A stretch of 7,982 bases of DNA from an uncultured Lachnospiraceae bacterium (GCA_946529195.1 CAMMZE010000039.1:1-7982), one strand, 5' to 3'; shown: positions 1 to 6,297, numbered from the stretch's first letter. Program-made: numbers and translations. The notes: generated from the letters alone by a model not told the origin.

Positions 1-3
1 TTA

Positions 4-38
4 TCATTCGCCATAATATGGATTTATAGCACGAATGA
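4..38. repeat. Imperfect inverted repeat in the left flank
   Basis: TCATTCG at 4-10 is the reverse complement of CGAATGA at 32-38, with a 21-bp AT-rich spacer. The stretch 1-53 is AT-rich and shows no convincing gene. The pair could be part of a hairpin beyond the operon end, the edge of a repeat unit extending out of the window, or chance. No T-tract follows on either strand, so it is not called a terminator. Confidence 0.25.
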
Positions 39-51
39 ACAATAATTGCAA

Positions 52-88
52 GAGGGGGACGGTTCTCTGTCACCTCCCCTGTCACCTC
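52..88. repeat. Left REP-like repeat with GGGGACGGTTCTCT core
   Basis: The core GGGGACGGTTCTCT (55-68) occurs again, in the same orientation, at 7942-7955 at the other end of the window. It is followed by GTCACC and by two head-to-tail copies of CTGTCACCTC (67-76 and 79-88, period 12). CCCTGTCACC at 77-86 is the exact reverse complement of GGTGACAGGG at 7882-7891. The unit starts only a few bases past the stop codon of the Old Yellow Enzyme gene. Similar short palindromic units with this core are, from general knowledge, dispersed in Clostridia genomes. Their dependence on a REP-associated (Y1/IS200-like) transposase is inference, and no transposase lies in the window. Confidence 0.7.
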
Positions 89-93
89 TCCAG

Positions 94-2079
94 CTAAACC
101 CTTGCGCCTACCCGCCAGCCATCAAGAATCGCATCGCCTATATCCCGTTTATCCACGCACCGAACAGACATTGTGCAATCCCCGGCCTGATACAGCTTTG
201 GGATTTTTCCTTCAAGCTCTTTACAGAGTTTATTTCTCCCTCTAAGCCCCTTACAAATGATCACACGCTCACAGGGAACCGTTTTTGTTTCCTTACTGAT
301 GACATTCTGGAACACTGCGCCGTTCTCATTGATCCCAACCAGATTGACGCACATTTCAAACTGCACCTTGTACTGACTGCATAAGCCAAGCAGCCTCTGC
401 TGCATAGGAGAACTTGCATCGTCTGCAAGCTGCATTTTCCCGCCGTACGCCCCTCTTCGTGAGCTGACTGTCACCCGTTTTCCTGCCTTTGCAAGCGCAT
501 AGGCGATCTCAAGGTTATAAAAACAGCCGCCCACGATCAGGATCTCGTCTTCCGCAGGAAGTTCTCTGCGTCCTGCATATTCATGAACGATCTCCACAGC
601 CGGTCCTTCGCCTTTGACATTTGCCGAAATCGGCTCGGCGCCGGCCGCAATGATCACCGCATCATAGTCTCCGGCAATGATCTTTTCAGCCGTTGCTTCT
701 TCATGAATGATCCTAACAGGCATTTTTTCCATCTGACGTCTGTAATACGCCGTCAGGATCACGATATCTTCCTTCAGTTTCGGGTCAAAAGCAGCCTCAT
801 GCATTGTTCCGCCAAGCTTTCTCATCTCGTAAAGCGTGACGTCATGCCCACGCAGGCAGGCCACCCTGGCCGCCTCCATTCCGGCAGGACCGCCTCCGAC
901 GATACAAACCTTTTTTGTTTTTGCCGCAGGTATGATCTCCCTGTAATCGGACATGTTGCATCTCGGATTGACGGAGCACCGCAGTCCTGCGGCTGCATTA
1001 AAATGCTCCAACGTACCGACGCATCCTTTGCAGCATCTGATGCAGGGAACTATATCATCCGGTCTGTCTTCCGAAAGCTTTTTAGCCCAGTCAGGATCGG
1101 CAAGCATCGGCCGTCCCAGTCCGATATAATCCGCACTGCCGTCCGCGAGCACCTTTTCCGCAAGTTCCGGCGTAGTCAGCCCGCCATCAATAATAACAGG
1201 TACTTTGATCCCTGCCTTTTTCAGATTTGCTGCTGTCTCGACAAAATCGCCCCGTTTATCATACTGGATATTGATGATCCTGATATTTCTCGTAGAACCT
1301 GCCACAACATGAAGCGCGACGATTCCCCGCTTTTCCAGCTCCCTGGCGTGGATAATGCCTTCTTCCATGGATATTCCGTCCCTGGTAAAGTCATTGCCGC
1401 AGATCCTGGCAATAACCGGGAAATCCTTCCCGCACATTTTATGAATATCCTCAATGATCTCACACATGAAACGGATCCGGTTCTCCGGACTGCCGCCATA
1501 CTCGTCCGTCCGCCTGTTATAGTAAGGTGAACAGAACATATTGATCAGATGGTCGATTGCTCCATGGATCTCGACGCCGTCAAACCCTGCCATCTTTGCC
1601 CGCCATGCTGCCGCCGCATAGTCTTCTTTCAGCTGACGGATCTCCTCACGGGTGATCCCGCGAATCGGAAATGGCATAACGCCTCCGTTTTTATCGATCA
1701 TTTCGGACGGTCCGAGTGATTCTTTCTCACCGGCAAGGCTGATCTGTTTTCCCATATGTGCCAGCTGCAGGATCGCATATACGCCCTGATCCTGAATAAC
1801 CGAGGCAAGCTGCGCCATTTTTGTGACCTCACCATTTCTGGTAAGCCCCTGGCTGTTATCCTCGCCCATACTCAGCCATTCATCCACATATGTTGCTTCA
1901 ACGATGATCATAGCCATTTCACCCTGGGCCTGCTCCTTGTAGAACTTAATGGTCCTGTCTGTGACATAGCCATCCTTGTCTGCATTCAGGGTCCCCATTG
2001 GCGCCATGACGATCCTGTTGGGCATCGACATTTTTCCTATCCTGCCCGGGGACAAAAGATTACTGAACTTTTTTCCCAT
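94..2079 (-). CDS. Old Yellow Enzyme family NADH:flavin oxidoreductase, long Fe-S/FAD form (BaiCD/BaiH/2-enoate reductase type)
   Basis: A 661-residue cytoplasmic enzyme expected to reduce an activated C=C bond (enone, enoate or dienoyl) with NAD(P)H through FMN, a 4Fe-4S cluster and FAD. Residues 1-335 form the FMN TIM barrel, with APMGT near 26, LQLAHMGK near 105, the DEYGGSPENR signature at 192-201 and GLGRPMLADP near 320. Cysteines 346, 349, 353 and 368 fit the CxxCxxxC...C cluster ligands. A FAD-binding GGGPAG lies at 395-400 and a QAGD motif at 631-634. Length matches BaiCD, 2,4-dienoyl-CoA reductase and trimethylamine dehydrogenase relatives. Two oddities: the position of the usual active-site Tyr (HGxxGYL) reads HGAIDHL with His177, and the second dinucleotide motif is GGCFYNLE (517-524) instead of GGGxxGxE. 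ATG at 2079 follows AGAGG at 6 nt. It is the last gene of the operon, 18 nt after the DapB-like gene. The substrate is unknown. Confidence 0.93.
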   Translation of the reverse strand: MGKKFSNLLSPGRIGKMSMPNRIVMAPMGTLNADKDGYVTDRTIKFYKEQAQGEMAMIIVEATYVDEWLSMGEDNSQGLTRNGEVTKMAQLASVIQDQGVYAILQLAHMGKQISLAGEKESLGPSEMIDKNGGVMPFPIRGITREEIRQLKEDYAAAAWRAKMAGFDGVEIHGAIDHLINMFCSPYYNRRTDEYGGSPENRIRFMCEIIEDIHKMCGKDFPVIARICGNDFTRDGISMEEGIIHARELEKRGIVALHVVAGSTRNIRIINIQYDKRGDFVETAANLKKAGIKVPVIIDGGLTTPELAEKVLADGSADYIGLGRPMLADPDWAKKLSEDRPDDIVPCIRCCKGCVGTLEHFNAAAGLRCSVNPRCNMSDYREIIPAAKTKKVCIVGGGPAGMEAARVACLRGHDVTLYEMRKLGGTMHEAAFDPKLKEDIVILTAYYRRQMEKMPVRIIHEEATAEKIIAGDYDAVIIAAGAEPISANVKGEGPAVEIVHEYAGRRELPAEDEILIVGGCFYNLEIAYALAKAGKRVTVSSRRGAYGGKMQLADDASSPMQQRLLGLCSQYKVQFEMCVNLVGINENGAVFQNVISKETKTVPCERVIICKGLRGRNKLCKELEGKIPKLYQAGDCTMSVRCVDKRDIGDAILDGWRVGARV

Positions 2080-2097
2080 GATATTCCTCTTTAACGA

Positions 2098-3153
2098 TCA
2101 GAATTTCGGTACGATCAGCGGCATGTCCACAAGCGTCCTGATACCAGGTTCGGCAAGGATCGTCGGAATAATGCTGTTGACTGCCATGTTTCCGTTATAT
2201 CCCGGCTGGATCGCCATATATTTTTTAACGTCGCGCTCGTAGTAAATATCGAGCGTGTGCGGAACATCTCCGTCCACTTCAATTCTCCAGCCGCCGTCTC
2301 TCATCGGCAGGATCTCCCCGTCAAGCTTTCTGGTAGCATACCAGTTATAGCAGAACCTGATCAGTTCCTTGCCGTCTTTCCAGCCGGAGACCACGCCCTG
2401 ATAAGCTGCGACTTTACCCTTTTCGATCACTGTCTTTGCCAGGGTGAATGTTTCTTTGGCTGTCGGGAATGTTGTCTTACATGTGACCTCATCCAGCGGA
2501 AGGCCTACGGAATCCATGACCATTTTCAAAGTCGGGCCGAAGCCGATCAGCTGTCCATAGGATACCTGGCTTTCTGCCATCGCCATGACCTCAGGTGCCT
2601 GGCCGAACATCATGGCGATCATTTCCGGAGAATCCTCCCTGACGACCATATCGCCGAATTCATAGATGGAAATACTGTCAATACGCCTCATCTGGCCAAG
2701 AACTGCCATAAGCAGGTTCTCCTGAACAAATCCGGGGCTGACGCCGGTAGCAAACAGTGAAGCCTTGCCTTCTGTGCAGGCAGCTTCCAGTTTCTCCCTG
2801 ACATCCGCCGGAAGTTCTTTTGGATAATGGAAGGAAAACTCGGTGACGATCGTCACGACATTAATGCCGTTTTTCAGGAACAGACATAATTCATCTATAT
2901 TTGACATTCCGGTCAGCGGCGAATACATAATACAGTCCGGACGGGCCGCCAGCACGTCCTCGATCCTGTTTGTAGCCTTTACGCCCACTGGTCTGATCCC
3001 GGCGATCTCCCCGGCGTCCTTTCCAACCTTTTCCTCCGAATGAACATAGCATGCCGCCAGTTCCATATCCGGATGTTCAATAATGTTTTTTAACTGGATC
3101 CTGCCGGTATGGCCTGTGATCCATTGCGCAACTCTGTATTTTTCCTTACCCAT
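2098..3153 (-). CDS. DapB-like / 2,4-diaminopentanoate dehydrogenase-like NAD(P)-dependent oxidoreductase
   Basis: A 351-residue cytoplasmic protein of the dihydrodipicolinate-reductase-like superfamily, whose best known long members include 2,4-diaminopentanoate dehydrogenase (an NAD(P)-dependent amine dehydrogenase). The N-terminal Rossmann domain starts VAQWITGHTG (8-17). It continues with the family pattern HPDMELAACYVHSEEKVGKD (27-46) and a GVKAT segment near 57. The signature ATGVSPGF at 135-142 corresponds to the GTGxNPGF seen in the family. The C-terminal GYNGNMAVNSIIPTILAEPG (318-337) matches the usual end of the catalytic domain. It is longer than true lysine-pathway DapB (about 250-270 residues) and lies in no lysine context, so a lysine role is unlikely. 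ATG at 3153 overlaps the preceding gene by 8 nt and has GGAG 7 nt upstream, suggesting translational coupling. An imine/amine redox step on the operon's substrate is inference. Confidence 0.85.
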   Translation of the reverse strand: MGKEKYRVAQWITGHTGRIQLKNIIEHPDMELAACYVHSEEKVGKDAGEIAGIRPVGVKATNRIEDVLAARPDCIMYSPLTGMSNIDELCLFLKNGINVVTIVTEFSFHYPKELPADVREKLEAACTEGKASLFATGVSPGFVQENLLMAVLGQMRRIDSISIYEFGDMVVREDSPEMIAMMFGQAPEVMAMAESQVSYGQLIGFGPTLKMVMDSVGLPLDEVTCKTTFPTAKETFTLAKTVIEKGKVAAYQGVVSGWKDGKELIRFCYNWYATRKLDGEILPMRDGGWRIEVDGDVPHTLDIYYERDVKKYMAIQPGYNGNMAVNSIIPTILAEPGIRTLVDMPLIVPKF

Positions 3154-4318
3154 AATAAATCTCCATTCTGTTATCCAGATTTCTGTACAATTCCTTCAAG
3201 TCAAAATTTGCCATATAAGCAGGCGTTTTTATCCCGTAATTATCCAATGCCTTAGGATTTATATGGCCCGCGTTGCCGCCAAGATATTTACCCGCTCTGG
3301 ACAGGATCAGAGAACATTCATCCGATTTATATGCCGCCGCGATACTGATCGGTCCGAAAATAGCATCGCTGATGCCAAGCTGCTCAAGAAATGTGCGGAT
3401 CTCAGCCTCGAACGCCTGCAGATCGCCGTTCCCATATGAGCTGATGATCAGGAAATCTTTTTCATCCGGCATGTATCCTTCTTCACTCAGCGTGAAGACA
3501 TGGCCGATCTCAAATAATTTCAGATCACCTTTGCCTTCAGCATAGTTCAGCGCCAGCGCACCTTCCATCATCGGCGTGGGTACAGTACGCAGCTGGTCAT
3601 ACGGTCCCTCGGGAGTCACAAGCCTGTATCCGTAATTGTTGAGGTCCCATGCATCTTTGATCATATTTGTCTTACGGTATATCCCGTCATATGCAAAAAT
3701 ATCTTCACTGATCCTGAGGAACCCAAGTTCCCTCAGAAGCCCTTCTATCCTGGCAAAAAAGCCGTTTTCAGCAGCCCCGCCATCTTCGAACCGTTCCAGA
3801 AAATCCTTATTACGGCCAAAGAGCGCCGCTCTGTTCTCAAGAGAAAACGTCTTCACTGCAAGCTCATCCAGATCAATGGAAAACGCAAATCCTTCATTAT
3901 TCTTCAACGCGCCGGAAACCCCGCATTCTTTCAGAAACGGGATCCCAAGTTCCTCAAAGAACCCCTCTTCGGATCTGCCTTTTACAAACCCCTGTACGAC
4001 CATATGCCCCGGATAATGTGGATCCCCCTTGTAAAACACAGGCGCCGCTCCTATTTTTTTGTCCCCGGCGCAAACATATTTTTCACTGAGAAGCCTTGTC
4101 CTCAGGATGCTTTTCCCTTTGTTTAACAGGATTGGATCATCACTTAACGCTGCCAGTTGTTCAGGCTCATGCCAGACAGAGCTGTTTTCTTCCGGCCTGA
4201 TCACATAATTCCTGTCACCGCTGTCGAAAACTGTAAATCCCCGCTGAAAAAATGCTCTCAGCACCTGGTCGCGAACGATAAACAACGGATGCCTGAAGTT
4301 TTTTGTCTGAAGCATCAT
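3146..4318 (-). CDS. Stand-alone class II aminoacyl-tRNA-synthetase-like protein, PheRS alpha-core plus beta-core in one chain
   Basis: A 390-residue protein that reads as two joined PheRS cores. Residues about 8-175 resemble PheS or mitochondrial PheRS: HPLFIVRDQVLRAFF (10-24), the ILRT element (71-74), a motif 2-like FYKGDPHYPGHMVVQGF (95-111), ECGVSG (131-136) and a motif 3-like GFAFSIDLDELA (143-154). Residues about 186-380 resemble the C-terminal synthetase-like core of PheT: LRTVPTPMMEGALALNY (243-259), LKLFEIGHVF (266-275), then the AGKYLGGNAGHINPKALDNYGI segment from 342. No anticodon-binding, B3/B4 editing, B5 or coiled-coil tRNA-binding domain is present. The motif 2 Glu is Gln109 and the motif 3 Arg is Glu152. 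A housekeeping PheRS role is therefore unlikely; a small-molecule ligase, binding protein or regulatory role is inference. Two ATGs (4318, 4315) follow AAGGGG, which overlaps the SDR stop 13 nt upstream; the first has 9-nt spacing. Some annotation pipelines might call it a phenylalanyl-tRNA synthetase subunit. Confidence 0.82.
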   Translation of the reverse strand: MMLQTKNFRHPLFIVRDQVLRAFFQRGFTVFDSGDRNYVIRPEENSSVWHEPEQLAALSDDPILLNKGKSILRTRLLSEKYVCAGDKKIGAAPVFYKGDPHYPGHMVVQGFVKGRSEEGFFEELGIPFLKECGVSGALKNNEGFAFSIDLDELAVKTFSLENRAALFGRNKDFLERFEDGGAAENGFFARIEGLLRELGFLRISEDIFAYDGIYRKTNMIKDAWDLNNYGYRLVTPEGPYDQLRTVPTPMMEGALALNYAEGKGDLKLFEIGHVFTLSEEGYMPDEKDFLIISSYGNGDLQAFEAEIRTFLEQLGISDAIFGPISIAAAYKSDECSLILSRAGKYLGGNAGHINPKALDNYGIKTPAYMANFDLKELYRNLDNRMEIYYG

Positions 4319-4331
4319 ATCACAGGACCCC

Positions 4332-5333
4332 TTATTTTCTGCTCTGCCATCCCTGGTTCAGTGCGAGATTCTCATATTCTGTTGCCAGAAGTTTTTCCTT
4401 TACATCCTTTTTAAATTCTTCATATGGCCAGTCTACGCCATAGCCTCGGAATATTTCGTTTGTCTCCCTCGGCATCGTGTAGACAGATGTGCGTCCGGAT
4501 GATTTGGCGCTGAACACAGCACCGTTGATCCAATCACCATCGTCTTCACAGATCACTGTGCATATTTTGCCCAGCCCGACAGGGTTTCCATGATCCGCAT
4601 CAACTTTTTCAAGCAGCTTTGGGTCAGGCGCTCTGCCGGTCATCTCCTCAACTCTTCTCAGCATTTTTCTGTACTCTACCGCATGAGAAGGCGATTCTCC
4701 CTGAGGACATATGCAGTTCACAGTAATGCCGTATCTATAGAGTTCCTTTGCCGCCGCATAGGTCAGGCCGACGGCCGCTGCAGTGGAAGCGCTGTAAGCA
4801 TCGTTATCGACAAGGCCGATCCATGCGTCCGACGCCATGTTGATGATCCTGCCAAAATGTTTTTCCTTCATGTAAGGAAATGCAAAATGCATCAGATTAA
4901 ATGCGCCTGTTGCCCTTGAATAAAACAGCGAATCCCAGCCTTCATGGGTCTGTGTCTCAATATTGCCTGAGCTCGTTCCCGCTGCATTATTGACAATGAT
5001 GTCAATGCTCCCGTAAGTATCAACTGTAAATTTCACAAGCTTTTCGGCGGTTTCCCAATCAGAAATATCACCGTAAAACGCTGCTGCCTCATGGCCTTCG
5101 GCACGAATCACATTTGCAGTCAGTTCCGCGTCGCCTTTCAGGCTGCAGTATTCCTCCCAGTCCTTCGCCGGCATCATATCCGGGGTATAATGCTTCGCGC
5201 TTTCACCGCCCGGCGCACGGTTATTGGTAATCACTTTGCAGCCCTCACGTGCCAGAGCGATTGCGATTCCTTTTCCGATTCCCTGACCGGATCCGGTCAC
5301 AACGGCAACTTTACCTTCTAATAATCCAGACAT
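4332..5333 (-). CDS. SDR family oxidoreductase lacking the catalytic lysine (YxxxT)
   Basis: A 333-residue short-chain dehydrogenase/reductase-like protein. It has TGSGQGIG (13-20) for NAD(P) binding, GDI at 88-90, NNAAG (115-119) and the serine strand INMAS with Ser168. The active-site motif reads Y180-S-A-S-T184 where YxxxK is expected, so the lysine that lowers the tyrosine pKa is absent; the codon is ACT, two base changes from a Lys codon. Relative to a classical SDR of about 250 residues it has an insertion near 41-68 and a C-terminal extension of about 60 residues (from 270) rich in Tyr, Trp and charged residues. The start is set at ATG 5333, which follows AAAGGAG at 4 nt. An upstream in-frame TTG at 5375 would overlap the previous stop and has no ribosome site. 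It lies 38 nt after the first SDR. It may be a dehydrogenase with altered chemistry, a binding subunit of its neighbour, or a pseudoenzyme. Confidence 0.9.
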   Translation of the reverse strand: MSGLLEGKVAVVTGSGQGIGKGIAIALAREGCKVITNNRAPGGESAKHYTPDMMPAKDWEEYCSLKGDAELTANVIRAEGHEAAAFYGDISDWETAEKLVKFTVDTYGSIDIIVNNAAGTSSGNIETQTHEGWDSLFYSRATGAFNLMHFAFPYMKEKHFGRIINMASDAWIGLVDNDAYSASTAAAVGLTYAAAKELYRYGITVNCICPQGESPSHAVEYRKMLRRVEEMTGRAPDPKLLEKVDADHGNPVGLGKICTVICEDDGDWINGAVFSAKSSGRTSVYTMPRETNEIFRGYGVDWPYEEFKKDVKEKLLATEYENLALNQGWQSRK

Positions 5334-5337
5334 ATTT

Positions 5338-5344
5338 CTCCTTT
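5338..5344 (-). promoter_or_regulatory. Ribosome binding site fixing the start of the second SDR
   Basis: On the minus strand AAAGGAG lies 4 nt before ATG 5331-5333. The longer reading frame from TTG 5375 has no Shine-Dalgarno at a useful distance and overlaps the previous gene's stop, so this site decides the start. Confidence 0.8.
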
Positions 5345-5371
5345 CCGCGTTCGATCTGTGTTCAAAAATGA

Positions 5372-6217
5372 TCAATTGTCCAACGCTCTCTCCATCAGTT
5401 TCGATGTGTAAGAATCCAGATCTCCCTTCGTAAAGAAATCCGCCACCTCAGGATTGTGTACCTCGTGTTTGATATGCTCAATGACTTTTTTCCGTTCCTC
5501 AAGAATATAAGCGTTTTTGAACATATCATAGATCGTAGAAACGATTACCGTCGGTTCCTTTCCAAGCTGTGCCAGTGTCTCTTCAACTACTTCTTCCGGC
5601 GCCTGTATGCCCGGCGTTCCTACCGGCACCTTGAGGTTCTGACTGATCGTTGCGCCGATGATCGGTGAGATCACATCTACGCCGAACTCACCCAGTTCAG
5701 ACCACAGTGCTTCTGCGAGTGTCAGATTGTAAGCTTTGGTAGCCGAATAGGTCTGGAGATACGGTGATCCGCAGACGCCCGCCCCCGATGACGGCAGTAC
5801 AATTGCGCCTTTTCCTGCCGCAACCATCTTTTTGGAGAAATAGATCGCTAAAGCAAGCAATGTCCTGGAATTAACGTTCAATCTCCAGAGTTCTGTCTCT
5901 ATATCTCTGTCGGCGAAGAATCCGTTATCAGAAATGCCTGCATTATATACAAAGAAGCCTACGTCCAGATCATCAACTTCCTTTATTACTTTCTGATATG
6001 CATCCAGATCCCCCAGGTCACAGATAAACGGTCTGGTCTCAACGCCGTATCTGCTTTCCAGGGCTGCTCTTTTCTCTTCGAGTGTTTCTGCATGCCTGCC
6101 GCAGAATGCTACATTCATTCCCTCTTTTGCCAGTTTTTCAGCCCATGCACCGCCAATTCCTTCTGAACCCCCGGCAACAAACGCCCAATTACCATATTTT
6201 TCTTTGAGTGTCATCAT
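5372..6217 (-). CDS. Short-chain dehydrogenase/reductase with intact catalytic tetrad
   Basis: A 281-residue cytoplasmic SDR, probably an NAD(P)-dependent alcohol/ketone oxidoreductase of the 'classical' type related to 17-beta-HSD/KAR-like and hydroxysteroid dehydrogenases. Cofactor motif GGSEGIG is at 16-22, CDL at 66-68 for the adenine pocket, YNAG at 91-94, the serine at 143-144 (LPSSG) and YSATK with Tyr157 and Lys161. GRH at 40-42 after the second beta strand places a basic residue where NADP(H)-preferring SDRs often have one, so NADPH is slightly favoured; that is inference. The last 60 residues form a family-variable substrate cap. ATG at 6217 follows AAAGGAGG with 5-nt spacing; the next ATG (6214) has 8 nt and is also possible. 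It is the first gene of the leftward operon, starting about 74 nt from the predicted promoter start. Substrate unknown. Confidence 0.93.
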   Translation of the reverse strand: MMTLKEKYGNWAFVAGGSEGIGGAWAEKLAKEGMNVAFCGRHAETLEEKRAALESRYGVETRPFICDLGDLDAYQKVIKEVDDLDVGFFVYNAGISDNGFFADRDIETELWRLNVNSRTLLALAIYFSKKMVAAGKGAIVLPSSGAGVCGSPYLQTYSATKAYNLTLAEALWSELGEFGVDVISPIIGATISQNLKVPVGTPGIQAPEEVVEETLAQLGKEPTVIVSTIYDMFKNAYILEERKKVIEHIKHEVHNPEVADFFTKGDLDSYTSKLMERALDN

Positions 6218-6222
6218 TCTGT

Positions 6223-6230
6223 CCTCCTTT
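6223..6230 (-). promoter_or_regulatory. Strong ribosome binding site of the first operon gene
   Basis: AAAGGAGG on the minus strand is close to the full anti-Shine-Dalgarno complement. It lies 5 nt from ATG 6217 and 8 nt from ATG 6214, so either may be used; the product differs by one methionine. Confidence 0.85.
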
Positions 6231-6265
6231 TGCAGTGTGTCCGTTTCTTTTCGTTCCCAAACTAC

Positions 6266-6284
6266 TGTATGCTGCAGCCATACA
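6266..6284. promoter_or_regulatory. Inverted repeat, candidate operator in the operon leader
   Basis: TGTATG (6266-6271) and CATACA (6279-6284) form a perfect 6-bp inverted repeat with a 7-bp spacer that itself contains CTGCAG. It falls just downstream of the predicted start of the leftward transcript, where a bound repressor would block elongation or initiation. An alternative is a small hairpin in the leader RNA. Assignment to the neighbouring PucR-type regulator is inference. Confidence 0.45.
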
Positions 6285-6297
6285 TTTTGTTGATTCC

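Noticed and set aside
583..1530. 315-codon open frame on the plus strand, antisense to the Old Yellow Enzyme gene
   Set aside because: It lies wholly within a gene with clear domain motifs, has no recognisable domain, is rich in Arg, His and Cys as expected from reverse-complemented coding sequence, and has no ribosome site or promoter.
94..2079. Bilirubin reductase (BilR)
   Set aside because: The HGDR motif associated with that enzyme is not found; the corresponding region reads HGAIDHL.
2098..3153. Lysine biosynthesis dihydrodipicolinate reductase (dapB)
   Set aside because: The protein is about 80-100 residues too long and its motifs and neighbours fit the diaminopentanoate-dehydrogenase-like branch rather than true DapB.
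3146..4318. Housekeeping phenylalanyl-tRNA synthetase subunit
   Set aside because: It has no tRNA-binding or editing domains, both cores in one short chain, altered catalytic motifs, and a catabolic-type operon context.
5334..5375. Longer start (TTG at 5375) for the second SDR
   Set aside because: The extra 14 residues precede the usual SDR N-terminus, include the coding version of the ribosome site, and the TTG has no Shine-Dalgarno. ATG 5333 has AAAGGAG just upstream.
94..6217. Bile acid 7-dehydroxylation (bai) operon
   Set aside because: An Old Yellow Enzyme of BaiCD/BaiH type and SDRs are present, but CoA ligase, BaiE dehydratase, CoA transferase and transporter are absent, and the PheRS-like and DapB-like genes do not belong to it.
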